Of a DNA stretch of 64,000 nucleotides, positions 45,901-54,193 are shown piece after piece (the stretch's first letter is position 1; every line of letters begins with the position of its first letter). Made by a program: the position numbers and the translations under genes. The notes under the pieces are model-generated. The model searched no databases and was not told where the DNA came from. It saw only the letters and a program-made list of their open reading frames with translations. This stretch comes from Actinomyces ruminicola (GTDB lineage Bacteria > Actinomycetota > Actinomycetes > Actinomycetales > Actinomycetaceae): contig NZ_FNIM01000007.1 in assembly GCF_900103885.1 (NCBI RefSeq), forward strand, positions 84,577 to 148,576. Direction: 5' to 3'.

Positions 45901-46807
45901 GCTCATGGCCCGCAGTCTCGGCCTGCCCACCCGCATCGCCATCGGCTACGCCTCCCGCGCGGGGGAGGCGACCACGAGCGTGTCCGGTCGGGACCTGCAC
46001 GCCTGGCCCGAGGTCTGGTTCGACGGCGTCGGCTGGGTGGCCTTCGAGCCAACTCCGGGCGGTGCCGGGGCACGCGCCGACACCGGCACCACCGTGCCGT
46101 CCGAGCCCACTGCCGAGGGAACCACGACTGCGGCGAGTGCGTCGGCCCGGGCCACGCCGACGACGGTACGTCCCACCGCCTCCGGGAAGGCGGCACAAGC
46201 CAGCACCGTTCGCGTGACGGTGCTCGGCGCCTGGCTGGGCCGACACCGGCTGTGGCCGCTCGGCGCGGTGTGCGTTGCGCTGCTGCTGGCCGCGCCGGCT
46301 CTGGTGCGCGTCGGTAGGCGCCGTCGTCGGCTACGGCGTATTCGCGACGGCGACCGTCCCGCCGCCGCGGCCTGGGAGGAGCTGGCCGATACCGCCGCGG
46401 ACCTGGGCCTGTGGAATGCGGCCGGGCGCGGCGACCGTGGCGGCGGAGGTGCCGGTGAGGCGGCCCGGCGTGCCGGACCGCGTGCGCGCACACACGAGGC
46501 CCTGGCGGAGTACTTGGCCGCCGCCCCCGGGCTGAGTGCCGACGTGCGGCGCGCCCTGGAGGAAGTGGCCGAGGCCGCCGTGGCCGAGGCCTACGCCGGC
46601 GGGACCGGGGGAACGCCGGATGCTGCGGAGCGCGGCAACGGCACCGGGGAGGACGCCGAGGGCGGCGCGGATGACGGCACTGCCGACGAGCGGCGGCGCC
46701 TGACCCGGCGGCTGCGCACCGCGACCACGGGCCTGGCCCGGACGACGCCGTCGGTCCTCCGCCTGCGCGCCCGGCTGCTGCCCGCGAGTCTGTGGCGCCG
46801 TCGCTGA
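42971..46807 (+). CDS. DUF58 - TgpA-like transglutaminase single-chain fusion
   Basis: A single continuous frame of 1,278 residues that joins two proteins usually encoded separately. Residues about 1-400 are DUF58: two spans (CQVLLLASALTAGGVWAGL; LLLASLAAAGLLAGWMMAL) and the DUF58 core IQPGNLRDYRPGDSLGAVHW. After a Pro/Ala linker comes TgpA: a multi-span membrane region (about 455-680), an extracytoplasmic region, and the transglutaminase core with catalytic Cys in DERRGYCVHYAAAFTLMARS, His in GRDLHAWPEVWF and acid in VAFEPTPG. A last span (LWPLGAVCVALLLAAPALV) precedes a charged cytoplasmic tail. With MoxR it likely cross-links or processes envelope proteins. ATG 42971 follows moxR closely. 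Confidence 0.88.
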   Translation: MPAESQRPGSPTGPGRARPRRPAYRRVTRGRRPRRPRGIPWAAPTPTGCQVLLLASALTAGGVWAGLSLLRNLGLLLASLAAAGLLAGWMMALSARPRLRLTGPGDVRAGERAVWRLAVTTRLPRWVPLWVSWRVDGARFLIPVTAGGCAISYTPPRRGRLRAGVERLTCYDPLGLARARIPADGDGDILVLPRPLPPPPQAIAALPDAADTEAGASVARARGAGGRIQPGNLRDYRPGDSLGAVHWRQSARVDRLLVVDREHERRRARRLRLDVRANAYAAGSDTPESLPGAAAFETAVSRAAGVIEAWMREGHAVELRLGAERHRAAPAHGVMLLRRLAVVTTVAAAGADGATAPAAGAPTAPGDDRLEAGPPHKMPERDADVVITGVAADPPPQPAAGGHLLQVDRAPDPYSAPTPQPARTAVLRETSTGVAGGPARLPGAASQSAAAKRPPLRTARWQPLAAAVSVVALWHLATIALVPLLSPEPWAARSLAVAAATVLVPALVRTARPQRAGLACAAGLAAGTGALLWCWRGTGQASAWLADPVGQLRAGGAMLRHGIAPLTTGGVLGFALCLLTLLLAWVCALMSAGGADRCGLTGLVPAAAVPAPGIVLGRNPDDAVVLAAAAGVLALIITSAPSPAVGGARARGRAGSLAGVTAVTALAAALAAGAVSLAPALPARAWSWNVSGAGAATVSVPETTLALGKDLVRGSKATVFEYTTEGVPPGADLRFTLAVIRDLDGEVWEPLDEPGTTGVNSLAEPAGVGALTASGAVVAAGLTESDVRIGAADLQQIHIRIRNLSSTRLPVAQSTVMIRRDRAPSGGTGLDLRSWVWVPGTSTAVSRDGATELGAHYTALGWNAVAGADGAPQVFPPYAAVAAEPAALAAYTDTPPGSDMIAATAREVVEAAGLGGSDAAPAAQAAALTAWFHTGGFAYDESAPGGFDTADVPPVETIASFLDERRGYCVHYAAAFTLMARSLGLPTRIAIGYASRAGEATTSVSGRDLHAWPEVWFDGVGWVAFEPTPGGAGARADTGTTVPSEPTAEGTTTAASASARATPTTVRPTASGKAAQASTVRVTVLGAWLGRHRLWPLGAVCVALLLAAPALVRVGRRRRRLRRIRDGDRPAAAAWEELADTAADLGLWNAAGRGDRGGGGAGEAARRAGPRARTHEALAEYLAAAPGLSADVRRALEEVAEAAVAEAYAGGTGGTPDAAERGNGTGEDAEGGADDGTADERRRLTRRLRTATTGLARTTPSVLRLRARLLPASLWRRR

Positions 46808-46984
46808 CGCGTCTCGCGGCATACGCCGGAGTAATGGGCGGTGGAGGTGGGCAGGTGGTCGCGTCGCAGGTCGGCGTGTGCAGGAGCCCACACGAGTGCG
46901 ATGCTGCGCTCCACACATGAGAAGATGACCCGAGCAGCGCGCGACCGTCGGGGCGGTGAGCGCCGGACAGGAAGGCACATCAAG
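46808..46984 (+). other. short intergenic region before the RAMA-domain gene
   Basis: No gene or repeat is seen. GGAAGG about 11 nt before ATG 46985 is the likely ribosome site of the next gene. Confidence 0.4.
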
Positions 46985-47998
46985 ATGGCGCTCTTTGATC
47001 TCAAGGACGACCGGCTTCAGCCCGCGGTTCTAGGCCGCCCCGCCACCGATGCGGACCGCAGCGCAGTCCTGTCCGCGGTGCGTCGGCAGATTGCCGAGGT
47101 GCTGCACCGGCCGCTGCTGCCCGTCTGCTGGGACCAGGTCGTCGGCGGGGACGCCCTGACGGCGCTCGACGCGGCCGGCCAGGTGGTCACCATCGAGGTC
47201 ATCGATGTGCTGGACTCCACCGCGCTGCTACTGGCCATGGCTCGTGCTACCAATGCCGCCTGCACCGGCCGCGCTCAGCTCGCCGCCCGCTACCCCGGCG
47301 GCCCATCCGCCTTCGAGAAGGACTGGGACCGCTTCCGCGGCAGCATGCCCGCCAGGGCCGAGCCCGGTCCGCGGCTGACCCTGCTGACCACCGAGATCGC
47401 CGCCGATGTGCGCACGTCCTTCGGCATGATCGCCGAGTCCGGCGTGGAGCTGCACGAGCTGCGGGTCCGCTCCACCGAGGACGGGCGTGCGCTGGTGTCG
47501 GTGGAACAGCTGCGCACCGACGCTGCCAGCCAGGCGCCGGTTCTGAACTGGCAGGCTGCCGCGCCCGCGGTGGAGACGGAGGACGATCCGCAGCCCGACG
47601 ACGCCACCGCGCCCACCCCGGTGATCGAGCCTTCCAGCCCGCAGGCCGACGTCCCGGCTACGTCGGCTCCCGCGGGCCCCAACAGCGGGCACCGCCTGGA
47701 CGCGGCCGTGCTGGGCGCCGAGCCCACCGTCCCCTCCGGCGAGGCCTCGGAGCGGGCCCTGGCGGGCATCGCCCAGACCATCGAGACCCCGGCCACCCTG
47801 GTGTGGCTGCGCCGTCGTCGCGGCATCGACCACCGGGCGACCCTGGCCGCCGACGGCACCATCACCCTGGCCGACGGCGCCACCTTCCGCGACCCCTCCG
47901 CAGCGGCCAATGCCGCCCAGCGCACCCAGGACATCGACGGTTGGCGGGTGTGGCGCGTCGGCGTCGGCGGCCCGAGCCTGCGTGACCTGCTGGCCTGA
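46985..47998 (+). CDS. RAMA-domain protein with possible degenerate nuclease-like N-terminus
   Basis: A 337-residue protein. Residues about 268-337 match the RAMA (restriction system modified-DNA reader) domain: TPATLVWLRRRRGIDHRATL, AADGTITLADGATFRDPSAA, DGWRVWRV. RAMA is predicted to read modified bases and is usually fused to nucleases. The N-terminal half has ALTALDAAGQVVTIEVIDVL followed by a helix, reminiscent of a PD-(D/E)xK core (D, then ExK) but with Val where the lysine would be. This could be a dead nuclease or an unrelated fold. A Pro/Ser-rich linker (about 195-255) joins the halves. ATG 46985 has a good GGAAGG site. No methylase or helicase gene is adjacent. Confidence 0.75.
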   Translation: MALFDLKDDRLQPAVLGRPATDADRSAVLSAVRRQIAEVLHRPLLPVCWDQVVGGDALTALDAAGQVVTIEVIDVLDSTALLLAMARATNAACTGRAQLAARYPGGPSAFEKDWDRFRGSMPARAEPGPRLTLLTTEIAADVRTSFGMIAESGVELHELRVRSTEDGRALVSVEQLRTDAASQAPVLNWQAAAPAVETEDDPQPDDATAPTPVIEPSSPQADVPATSAPAGPNSGHRLDAAVLGAEPTVPSGEASERALAGIAQTIETPATLVWLRRRRGIDHRATLAADGTITLADGATFRDPSAAANAAQRTQDIDGWRVWRVGVGGPSLRDLLA

Positions 47999-48066
47999 GG
48001 CCAGGAGCAGGGCGGCTGAGGTGACCCGGTCGCCCGCGGAGCAGCGGGGAAAGGCCTGTCACGCGC

Positions 48067-49446
48067 TCAGCCGGTGATGCCGAGACGCCGGCCCAGCCAG
48101 TCGAGCTGATCCCGCAGCGCCACCGACCACACCGCCCAGGTGTGCCCACCGGGGTACTCGCGCTCCGTCACCGTCATGCCCGCGCGCATGGCCGCGTCGG
48201 CGACGGTGGGCACGACCTGCGCGTAGCGGCTGTCGCCGGTGCCCACCGACAGCACCCCGGCCACGCCCGCGTAGCGGCCCGCCGGCGCGGCCGCCAGCAG
48301 GGACAGCGGATCGTTGGCCGCATAGGCGGCCCGATCCCCGCCGAAGCCGACCTCAAGGGTGCGCTGCTCCGATCCCAGGGTGGGGTGCTCCTCGGCACTC
48401 ATGGCCAGGAAGGTGGGGTACACCTGCGGGGAGCGGGACACCGCCTGCAGGGCGCAGGTGCCCCCGTTGGACAGCCCTCCGACCGCCCAGTGGGCGGCGT
48501 CGTCATCCACCTGCAGGTGACTGCGGATCCACGCGGGCACGTCCCGCTCCAGGTAGGTGGCCACCTTCCCGCCGCGCACCGTGTCCGCGCACAGCGGGTT
48601 GCGGTAGGGGCTGCCCAGCATGTCCACGACCACCACCACCGGCGCCAGGCCGGCGTGCGCCGCGGCGTAGGCGTCCAGCGAGTCCTTCAAGCCGCCCAGC
48701 TCGAACCAGTCCGAGGGGCTGCCCGGCTGCCCTGTCAGCAGCACCAGCACCGGCAGCGCCGGACGCTGCGGCGTCAGATAGGCCGGGGGGAGGTAGATGT
48801 AGGCGTCGCGGGGCTGGAAGCCGGCGGTGCCGGACTGGTCGCCGGCGGGGATGGCGGCGGTGACGACGGCGCCCTGATCCGGCATGTCCGCGGGTGCCCG
48901 CCACGTCTCCTCCAGGACGCCCGGGCCGCGCTCGGGGTGCCGGGGCAGGGAGGCCGCGGCCGTCAGGGACTCCAGCGGCGTCGTCGCCACTCCCAGCCCC
49001 AGCACTGCGGCTGCCGACGGGTAGGCGGCGAAGAAGGCGTTGACGGCCAGGCAGGCGGCAGCCACGGTGGCGGTGATGCTCCCGCCCGATCCGGCCGCGC
49101 GCACCAGGCGGCGCCGGTGGGCGTGCACGCGGGCGCGGTCGGCGGCCGCATCCCCGCCGAGCAGCACCTGGACGACGACGGTCGCGGTCAGCCCCACCCA
49201 CAGCCACACGGTGGCGCCCACACCATCGGCGAAGGGGCGCCACAGGCAGTCGACGGCCACCCAGCAGGCCACCCCGATGCCCGCCCCGGACAGCGGCGCG
49301 GCGAGCTGGCGCCGCCAGGGCAGGTGCCGGGTGCGGGTCAACCACACCAGTGCCGCCACCGCCATGACGGCGCCAAGGCAGGCGGGCCCCATCCACGGGT
49401 GCAGCAGCCGCACCTGCCGCAGCAGCTGTACCACGCCGTCACTCAT
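48067..49446 (-). CDS. membrane-anchored esterase (antigen 85/esterase-D-like)
   Basis: A 459-residue protein with four N-terminal membrane spans (for example MGPACLGAVMAVAALVWLT and VWLWVGLTATVVVQVLLGG) followed by an extracytoplasmic alpha/beta-hydrolase. Key elements are YIYLPPAYLTPQRPALPVLV, the nucleophile elbow GGLSNGGTCALQAV and the C-terminal histidine in YPGGHTWAVW. The start overlaps the 3' end of an MprF-like gene, so the two are co-translated. In some bacteria a periplasmic hydrolase paired with an aminoacyl-lipid synthase removes the amino acid again; that role is inferred here from the pairing. Confidence 0.85.
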   Translation of the reverse strand: MSDGVVQLLRQVRLLHPWMGPACLGAVMAVAALVWLTRTRHLPWRRQLAAPLSGAGIGVACWVAVDCLWRPFADGVGATVWLWVGLTATVVVQVLLGGDAAADRARVHAHRRRLVRAAGSGGSITATVAAACLAVNAFFAAYPSAAAVLGLGVATTPLESLTAAASLPRHPERGPGVLEETWRAPADMPDQGAVVTAAIPAGDQSGTAGFQPRDAYIYLPPAYLTPQRPALPVLVLLTGQPGSPSDWFELGGLKDSLDAYAAAHAGLAPVVVVVDMLGSPYRNPLCADTVRGGKVATYLERDVPAWIRSHLQVDDDAAHWAVGGLSNGGTCALQAVSRSPQVYPTFLAMSAEEHPTLGSEQRTLEVGFGGDRAAYAANDPLSLLAAAPAGRYAGVAGVLSVGTGDSRYAQVVPTVADAAMRAGMTVTEREYPGGHTWAVWSVALRDQLDWLGRRLGITG

Positions 49447-50914
49447 GGCTCACCAGCGCCCGGGCGAAGCGGGCCGCCTGCACGGGGCTGAGGCCGGGCA
49501 GGTAGGCGCGGGCGATCGCCAGCCCCACCGCGGGCAGATCAATGGCCTCCGGCACCGCCAGGTACATGGGCACCGCCCGTGGCTGAAACTTCCGCTTGAA
49601 GGAGTGCAGGGAGGCGAAGCCGTAGGCGGGTTCCAGCAGCCGGGCCAGCCGGTCCAGCACCGGGTCCAGGCGGGCGGCGGCCGCACCCGGGCAGGGGACG
49701 TCGGCGGAGCGGGCCAGCGGCGCGCCGGACAGCGACAGCAGCTCCAGTCCCTCGGCCTGCGCGTCCTGGACGGCGCGGGCGATCAGGTACTCGATGGCGG
49801 GGCGCCAGCCGCCCTTCCGACGGCGCATGACGTCCAGGGTGAGACCGATGACCTCGTCCTCGCGGTGCACCGGCAGCCAGGAGGTGACGGCATGGACGGT
49901 GCCCTCGGAGTCGACCGCCAGCAGCAGGCGGGTGTCGGCGTCGTCGAGCTCGGGCAGTCCGCCGAGGGTGAAGCCCATCTCCGGCAGCACCTGGTCGTGG
50001 GCCCACTCCTGCGAGATGGCGCGGATCTGGTCGCGCCAGCCGGCCGGTGCGGTCTCCCAGGTGGTCCACCGGGCGCTGATGCCCTCGCGCCGGGCGTGGT
50101 TCAGCGCGGTGCGCACGTCCTGGAAGGCCTTGCCGCGGAAGGCCAGGCCCTCCAGGTCGATGACCGCCTCCTCGGCCACCTGGAGCACGGTCCAGCCCCG
50201 CGCCCGCGCGGCCCGCATCACCGGCTCGTGCACGGAGTACAGGGCCGGGATGAGGCCGGCGTCGGCGGCGAAGGCGGAGAACTCGTCGACGGCGCCCTCC
50301 ACGCCGGCGGGTGTGGCGGCAGGGTCGCCGAGCGTCAGGGCGACGCCCCCGCCGACGCGATAGGCGAAGCCGGCGTCCCCGTCGGGGTTGATCCACGCCT
50401 GGTTGCCGCGCCAGGTGAGCATCCAGCCGAGGGTGCCCGCGCCGTGTGCGCGCACCAGTGCGCCCAGCTCCTTCTGCCGCGCCCCTGCGGCGGTCAGGCG
50501 GGCCAGCCGGGTCAGGCGCGCACGGTGCCACACGGCCAGCAGGCTGAAACCCAGCAGCAGCGGTGCGATCACCCGGGCCGAGTGCTGGGCGCCCGCGGCC
50601 CAAAGGAGTGTGCCGACGACGGCGAGCAGTCCGGCGACGGTCCCGAGCAGCGTCAGCCCGATGGTGCGGTAGCGCGCCGCCCGGCGCGGACGCGACCAGC
50701 GGGACGGGTGCGCCGTCGGCTGTGAGGGTTTGGGCAGCGGCGTCGTCGAGGTGAGTGCCGGGGGTAGCGCAGGTGAAGCGGTGGGCCCGGCGCTTGGGGC
50801 GGGTAGGGGAGCCCAGGCGGGCCTGAGCGCCGGGGTGGGGGTGCCCAGGGGGGTGCTGGGGGAGGGCGTCGCTGCGATGGAGGGAAGAGGCGGTGAGACG
50901 GCTGGGGCGGACAT
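49439..50914 (-). CDS. MprF-like phosphatidylglycerol aminoacyltransferase domain protein (DUF2156)
   Basis: A 491-residue protein. A Pro/Ala/Ser-rich N-terminus of about 75 residues is followed by two spans (TIGLTLLGTVAGLLAVVGTLLW; ARVIAPLLLGFSLLAVWH), then the GNAT-like DUF2156 domain: WMLTWRGNQAWINPDGDAGF, AYRVGGGVALTLGDPAA, LYSVHEPVMRAARARGWTVL, and the C-terminal FASLHSFKRKFQPRAVPMYL. The domain transfers amino acids from tRNA to membrane lipids (Lys or Ala to phosphatidylglycerol). It lacks the many-span flippase half of full MprF. Its end overlaps the downstream esterase gene. Confidence 0.88.
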   Translation of the reverse strand: MSAPAVSPPLPSIAATPSPSTPLGTPTPALRPAWAPLPAPSAGPTASPALPPALTSTTPLPKPSQPTAHPSRWSRPRRAARYRTIGLTLLGTVAGLLAVVGTLLWAAGAQHSARVIAPLLLGFSLLAVWHRARLTRLARLTAAGARQKELGALVRAHGAGTLGWMLTWRGNQAWINPDGDAGFAYRVGGGVALTLGDPAATPAGVEGAVDEFSAFAADAGLIPALYSVHEPVMRAARARGWTVLQVAEEAVIDLEGLAFRGKAFQDVRTALNHARREGISARWTTWETAPAGWRDQIRAISQEWAHDQVLPEMGFTLGGLPELDDADTRLLLAVDSEGTVHAVTSWLPVHREDEVIGLTLDVMRRRKGGWRPAIEYLIARAVQDAQAEGLELLSLSGAPLARSADVPCPGAAAARLDPVLDRLARLLEPAYGFASLHSFKRKFQPRAVPMYLAVPEAIDLPAVGLAIARAYLPGLSPVQAARFARALVSHE

Positions 50915-51074
50915 GCCTTAATCGTGCGCGGCGGGTGGTGTGGGTCACCTCGGCCCGGCGGATGAACGAACCCTGAACGTGAGTCGGCCGCAAGTCGGGG
51001 ACATCCCCTACCTCCGGGTGGGGGTCGTGAGGACGAAAGTAGCCCGGGCAGTTCGCCCGTCGGTCGCCTACTGC

Positions 51075-51129
51075 GAGCTTTTGTACCCTGGTGCACGGCA
51101 AATTCCCGTACAGCAGGGCACAAAAGCTC
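51075..51129. terminator. imperfect 24-bp hairpin, second member of the ppdK-hairpin family
   Basis: Bases 51075-51098 pair with 51106-51129 at 21 of 24 positions around a 7-nt loop. The stem contains TTTTGTACCCTGGTG, related to the hairpin at 39194. It lies in the gap between the alpha/beta-hydrolase and MprF-like genes, so it may end the hydrolase operon. Confidence 0.6.
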
Positions 51130-51182
51130 GGAACAGACGGTGAATGCGTGTCATACGCGCGTCGGTGGGGCCGCTGAGGGCG

Positions 51183-52271
51183 TCAGGTCAGCACGTAGCC
51201 GCGCAGCCAACGGCGCAGCGCGGAGTAGACCTGCTCGCGCACGGGCGGGGCCGACAGCACCAGGTCGTGGACGGCGCCGTCGAACCGGGCCACGGTCACC
51301 AGCTTGCCCAGGCCGATCGCCCGGCGGGCGGTGGCGTCGGCGTCGACGACCGTGTCGGTGCTGCGCGCCTGCGGCGTCCAGGTCACGCTCAAGTGGCTGC
51401 GGGCCGATCCCATGGACAGGATCGGGCAGCGCACATCCAGGCCCGCGGCCACCCGCGCCTGACCGGCCAGGATCGCCAGCAGCCAGCCGGGGCGGATGGG
51501 CGCCGCCGGGACGATCTTCCAGCGCCGGTCGACGTTCCAGCCGGTGATGTAGGGATCGTCGGCCCAGGTGGGGTCGGGCAGCTCGCCGTCCCGTTCGGGC
51601 CTCCAGCCGTCGGCGAGGGAGTAGAGGGACTCCGGCGGGTAGGTGGGGGTGGGGATCACCATGCGCGGGTCGCGGCGGGCGAGCGTGCGCACCACCGGCT
51701 CGCCCACGAGCCGCACCGGTACGGCCCCCTGGATCTCCAGCCAGGCGGAGTTCAGCACCAGCGCGGAGACGGCTCCGGGATGGCGGTCGGCCCACAGCGC
51801 GGCGGTCAGCCCGCCGGTGGAGTGCCCGTACAGGACGGTGGGCAGCTCCCACCCCTCGGTGGCGTGGATGGAGGTCAGGGCCAGGCCGATCTCCTCGTCG
51901 TAGTCGTTCAGCGAGGTGACCCAGCCGAGCATCTGTCCCTCGCGCAGGGAGCGTCCGTAGCGGCGCAGGTCCAGGGCGTAGAAGGCGCCGCCGAGGCGTG
52001 AGATCTCCCGGGCGAAGTCCGCCTGGAAGAAGTAGTCGTTCCAGCCGTGCAGGTACAGGAAGGCGAAGCGCGGCGTCGTGGGGGTGCCGGGCAGGGCGGC
52101 GGGGTCCAGCGCGGGCACGTGGTGGACCAGGGTGGCGACGGCGTCGTCGTCCTCCGGGTCGGGCAGCAGCCGCAGGGTGCGGGCGCGGAAGCCCGGCCCG
52201 AGCACGTCGGGGCCCCAGGCGTCGACGGGGGCGCTGTCAACGGGGTCTGTGGGGTCTTCGGATGCGCTCAC
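51183..52271 (-). CDS. alpha/beta hydrolase (serine aminopeptidase/monoacylglycerol-lipase-like)
   Basis: A 362-residue cytoplasmic alpha/beta hydrolase. FAFLYLHGWNDYFFQADFAR carries the oxyanion-loop HG, VLYGHSTGGLTAALWADRHP the nucleophile serine, and FDGAVHDLVLSA the catalytic histidine. It resembles Hydrolase_4 lipases and esterases. The GTG start at 52271 overlaps the metX stop, so it is the last gene of the metX unit; no methionine-pathway role is obvious. Substrate unknown. Confidence 0.88.
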   Translation of the reverse strand: MSASEDPTDPVDSAPVDAWGPDVLGPGFRARTLRLLPDPEDDDAVATLVHHVPALDPAALPGTPTTPRFAFLYLHGWNDYFFQADFAREISRLGGAFYALDLRRYGRSLREGQMLGWVTSLNDYDEEIGLALTSIHATEGWELPTVLYGHSTGGLTAALWADRHPGAVSALVLNSAWLEIQGAVPVRLVGEPVVRTLARRDPRMVIPTPTYPPESLYSLADGWRPERDGELPDPTWADDPYITGWNVDRRWKIVPAAPIRPGWLLAILAGQARVAAGLDVRCPILSMGSARSHLSVTWTPQARSTDTVVDADATARRAIGLGKLVTVARFDGAVHDLVLSAPPVREQVYSALRRWLRGYVLT

Positions 52272-53458
52272 CGGCCCGGCTCGTCCTCGGCCAGGAAGCC
52301 GCGCAGGGCGGCGTCCATCTGGTCGGCCTCTATGAGGAAGCCGTCGTGCCCGTGCAGGGAGTGGATGGTGGCCCTGCGGGTGTCGGGGATGCCGACGGTC
52401 AGCTCCTCGGCCTGCGCCGGCAGGAAGAGCCGGTCGGAGTCGACGTCCACCACGAGCGTGCGGGCGGTCACCGTGCTCAGGGCCGCGTCGATGCCGCCGC
52501 GTCCGGCGCCGACGTCGTGAACCATCATGGAGTGGTTGACGATCAGGTAGGTGTTGGCGTCGAAGCGGGCCAGCAGCTTGCCGGAGTGGTGGTCCAGGTA
52601 GGACTCGATCTGGTAGCGGCCGCCGACGGCGGGGTCCTCCTGCCCCTGGTGGGCGCGGCCGAAGCGGGTGTCCAGCTCCCCGGCGGAGCGGTAGGTGGTG
52701 TGGGCGATGGCGCGGGCCAGCCCCAGGCCGCGCACGGGGCCGACGCGGTGGTTGTAGTAGTCGCCGTCGAAGAAGTAGGGGTCGCCGACGATGGCCAGCT
52801 CCTGCAGGTGGCACCAGGCGAGCTGGTCGGCGGTGGTGGAGGCGCCGGTGGCCACCAGCGCCAGGTTGCGCACGCGCTCGGGGTTCATCACGCCCCACTC
52901 CAGGGCGCGGTGCCCGCCGAGCGAGGCGCCGATGACCAGGTGGAAGGTGTCGATGCCGAGGGCGTCCGCCAGGCGCGACTCCGCGCGCACGGCGTCGCGG
53001 GTGGTCAGCCAGGGGAAGCGCGAGCCCCAGGGGCGCCCGTCCGGGGCGGTGGAGGAGGGGCCGGTGGAGCCCTGGCAGCCGCCCAGGATGTTCGCGGCCA
53101 CCACGTAGTAGCGGTCGGTGTCGATGGCGCGGCCGGGGCCGACCAGCGTGTCCCACCAGCCGGGGGTGGGGTGGCCGGGGCCAGCCTCGCCGGTGACGTG
53201 GGAGTCGCCGGTCAGGGCGTGCAGCACCAGGACGGCGTTGTCGCGCGCGGGCGCCAGCTGCCCCCAGGTCTCGAAGGCCAGGTGCGTCTCGGGCAGGATC
53301 TCGCCGGAGTCCAGGGGGAGGTCGCCGATCTCCAGGAAGTGGCGCCGGCCCGGGTCGTCGCCCGGACGCCAGGCGCCCGTGGGGGAGCCCGCCGAGCGGT
53401 CGACGAGCTTGAGGGTGGCCGTGCCGACGCCCGGCGCCTGTGAAATCGGCGAGGTCAT
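52268..53458 (-). CDS. metX: homoserine O-acetyltransferase
   Basis: A roughly 396-residue alpha/beta-hydrolase-fold acetyltransferase that activates homoserine for methionine synthesis. Family marks are LAFETWGQLAPARDNAVLVLHALTGDSH, the nucleophile elbow GASLGGHRALEWGVMNPERV and the C-terminal catalytic histidine in HSLHGHDGFLIE. ATG 53458 is chosen because TACCAT lies 7 nt upstream as a possible -10; ATG 53467 would add three residues. Together with metY at 54194 it forms the direct-sulfhydrylation route, but a 490-bp repeat composite separates the two genes. Confidence 0.94.
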   Translation of the reverse strand: MTSPISQAPGVGTATLKLVDRSAGSPTGAWRPGDDPGRRHFLEIGDLPLDSGEILPETHLAFETWGQLAPARDNAVLVLHALTGDSHVTGEAGPGHPTPGWWDTLVGPGRAIDTDRYYVVAANILGGCQGSTGPSSTAPDGRPWGSRFPWLTTRDAVRAESRLADALGIDTFHLVIGASLGGHRALEWGVMNPERVRNLALVATGASTTADQLAWCHLQELAIVGDPYFFDGDYYNHRVGPVRGLGLARAIAHTTYRSAGELDTRFGRAHQGQEDPAVGGRYQIESYLDHHSGKLLARFDANTYLIVNHSMMVHDVGAGRGGIDAALSTVTARTLVVDVDSDRLFLPAQAEELTVGIPDTRRATIHSLHGHDGFLIEADQMDAALRGFLAEDEPGR

Positions 53459-53635
53459 GGCCGTCATGGTAGCCGGGGCGGCGGGTGGTGGGCGAGGGAG
53501 AGGTGCGTCTCGGGTGCCGGTGAGTGGCGGGAAAGGTGGGGCGGGAGTGTGCGGGCGGGTTCGGCGATGAAGGCGGTTGTGGCCCGCTCGACGGCGTCGC
53601 CCTGGCCGGTGATCAGGTGGCCGCCGGCGTAGCGT
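53459..53635. other. metX upstream region
   Basis: A GC-rich 177-bp stretch between metX and the repeat array. Apart from the -10-like TACCAT next to the metX start, nothing is recognised. Confidence 0.4.
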
Positions 53636-54125
53636 CACGAATTCGGTAGAACTTACGTGCCGAGATCGGTAGAAGTGACGTGCCGAGTTCGGTAGATCTT
53701 ACGTGCCGAGTTCGGTAGATCTTACGTGCCGAGTTCGGTAGATCTTACGTGCCGAGTTCGGTAGATGTGGTGGTGGCGCGGCTGCGCGATGTTGTGGGGC
53801 GGTTGCCTCGGGGTTTGAGACGATCGAGCACCCGGCCTCGACATCGAATCACGACCTTGGGGTTCATTCCACGACCACCCCGGGGTCGTGGAATGAACCC
53901 CAAGGTCGTGCAACGGCAATCGGTGCTCCTCGGCCGTGCCCGCACACGCCTTGCCCGAGCACCGACGACGCCAGCCAGCCACAGCACCCAAACCGGAACT
54001 GCCGACATCCCGGATTGAGCCGAGTCTGCCCGGGCAACTCCGGTGTGCGTCGGCCTGGGTGGGAGGACGCACGCCGGAGCTGCCATATCTACCGATCTCG
54101 GCACGTAACTTCTACCGATCTCGGC
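53636..54125. repeat. facing arrays of the 23-bp repeat enclosing a covarying hairpin
   Basis: Six forward units (53636-53773; the last four carry the AGTTCGGTAGAT variant) face reverse units ending at 54102 and 54125. The 306-bp interior holds the long hairpin at 53851 and CCCAAACCGGAACTGCC (53988-54004), which resembles an ISL3 right end. The arrangement parallels that at 35628-36206. Confidence 0.75.
53851..53909. repeat. second copy of the long 25-bp hairpin
   Basis: The stem 53851-53875 pairs perfectly with 53885-53909 around the loop CACCCCGGG, identical to the loop at 11283-11291. Compared with the first copy two stem pairs differ (A-T to T-A, G-C to A-T) and both are compensated on the other arm. 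Confidence 0.8.
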
Positions 54126-54193
54126 GAGTGGGGTGGGAGATGGAGGTGGAGGCGGACGGGGCGGAGGCGGAGGGGGGCGGAGGTGGTGACGGC

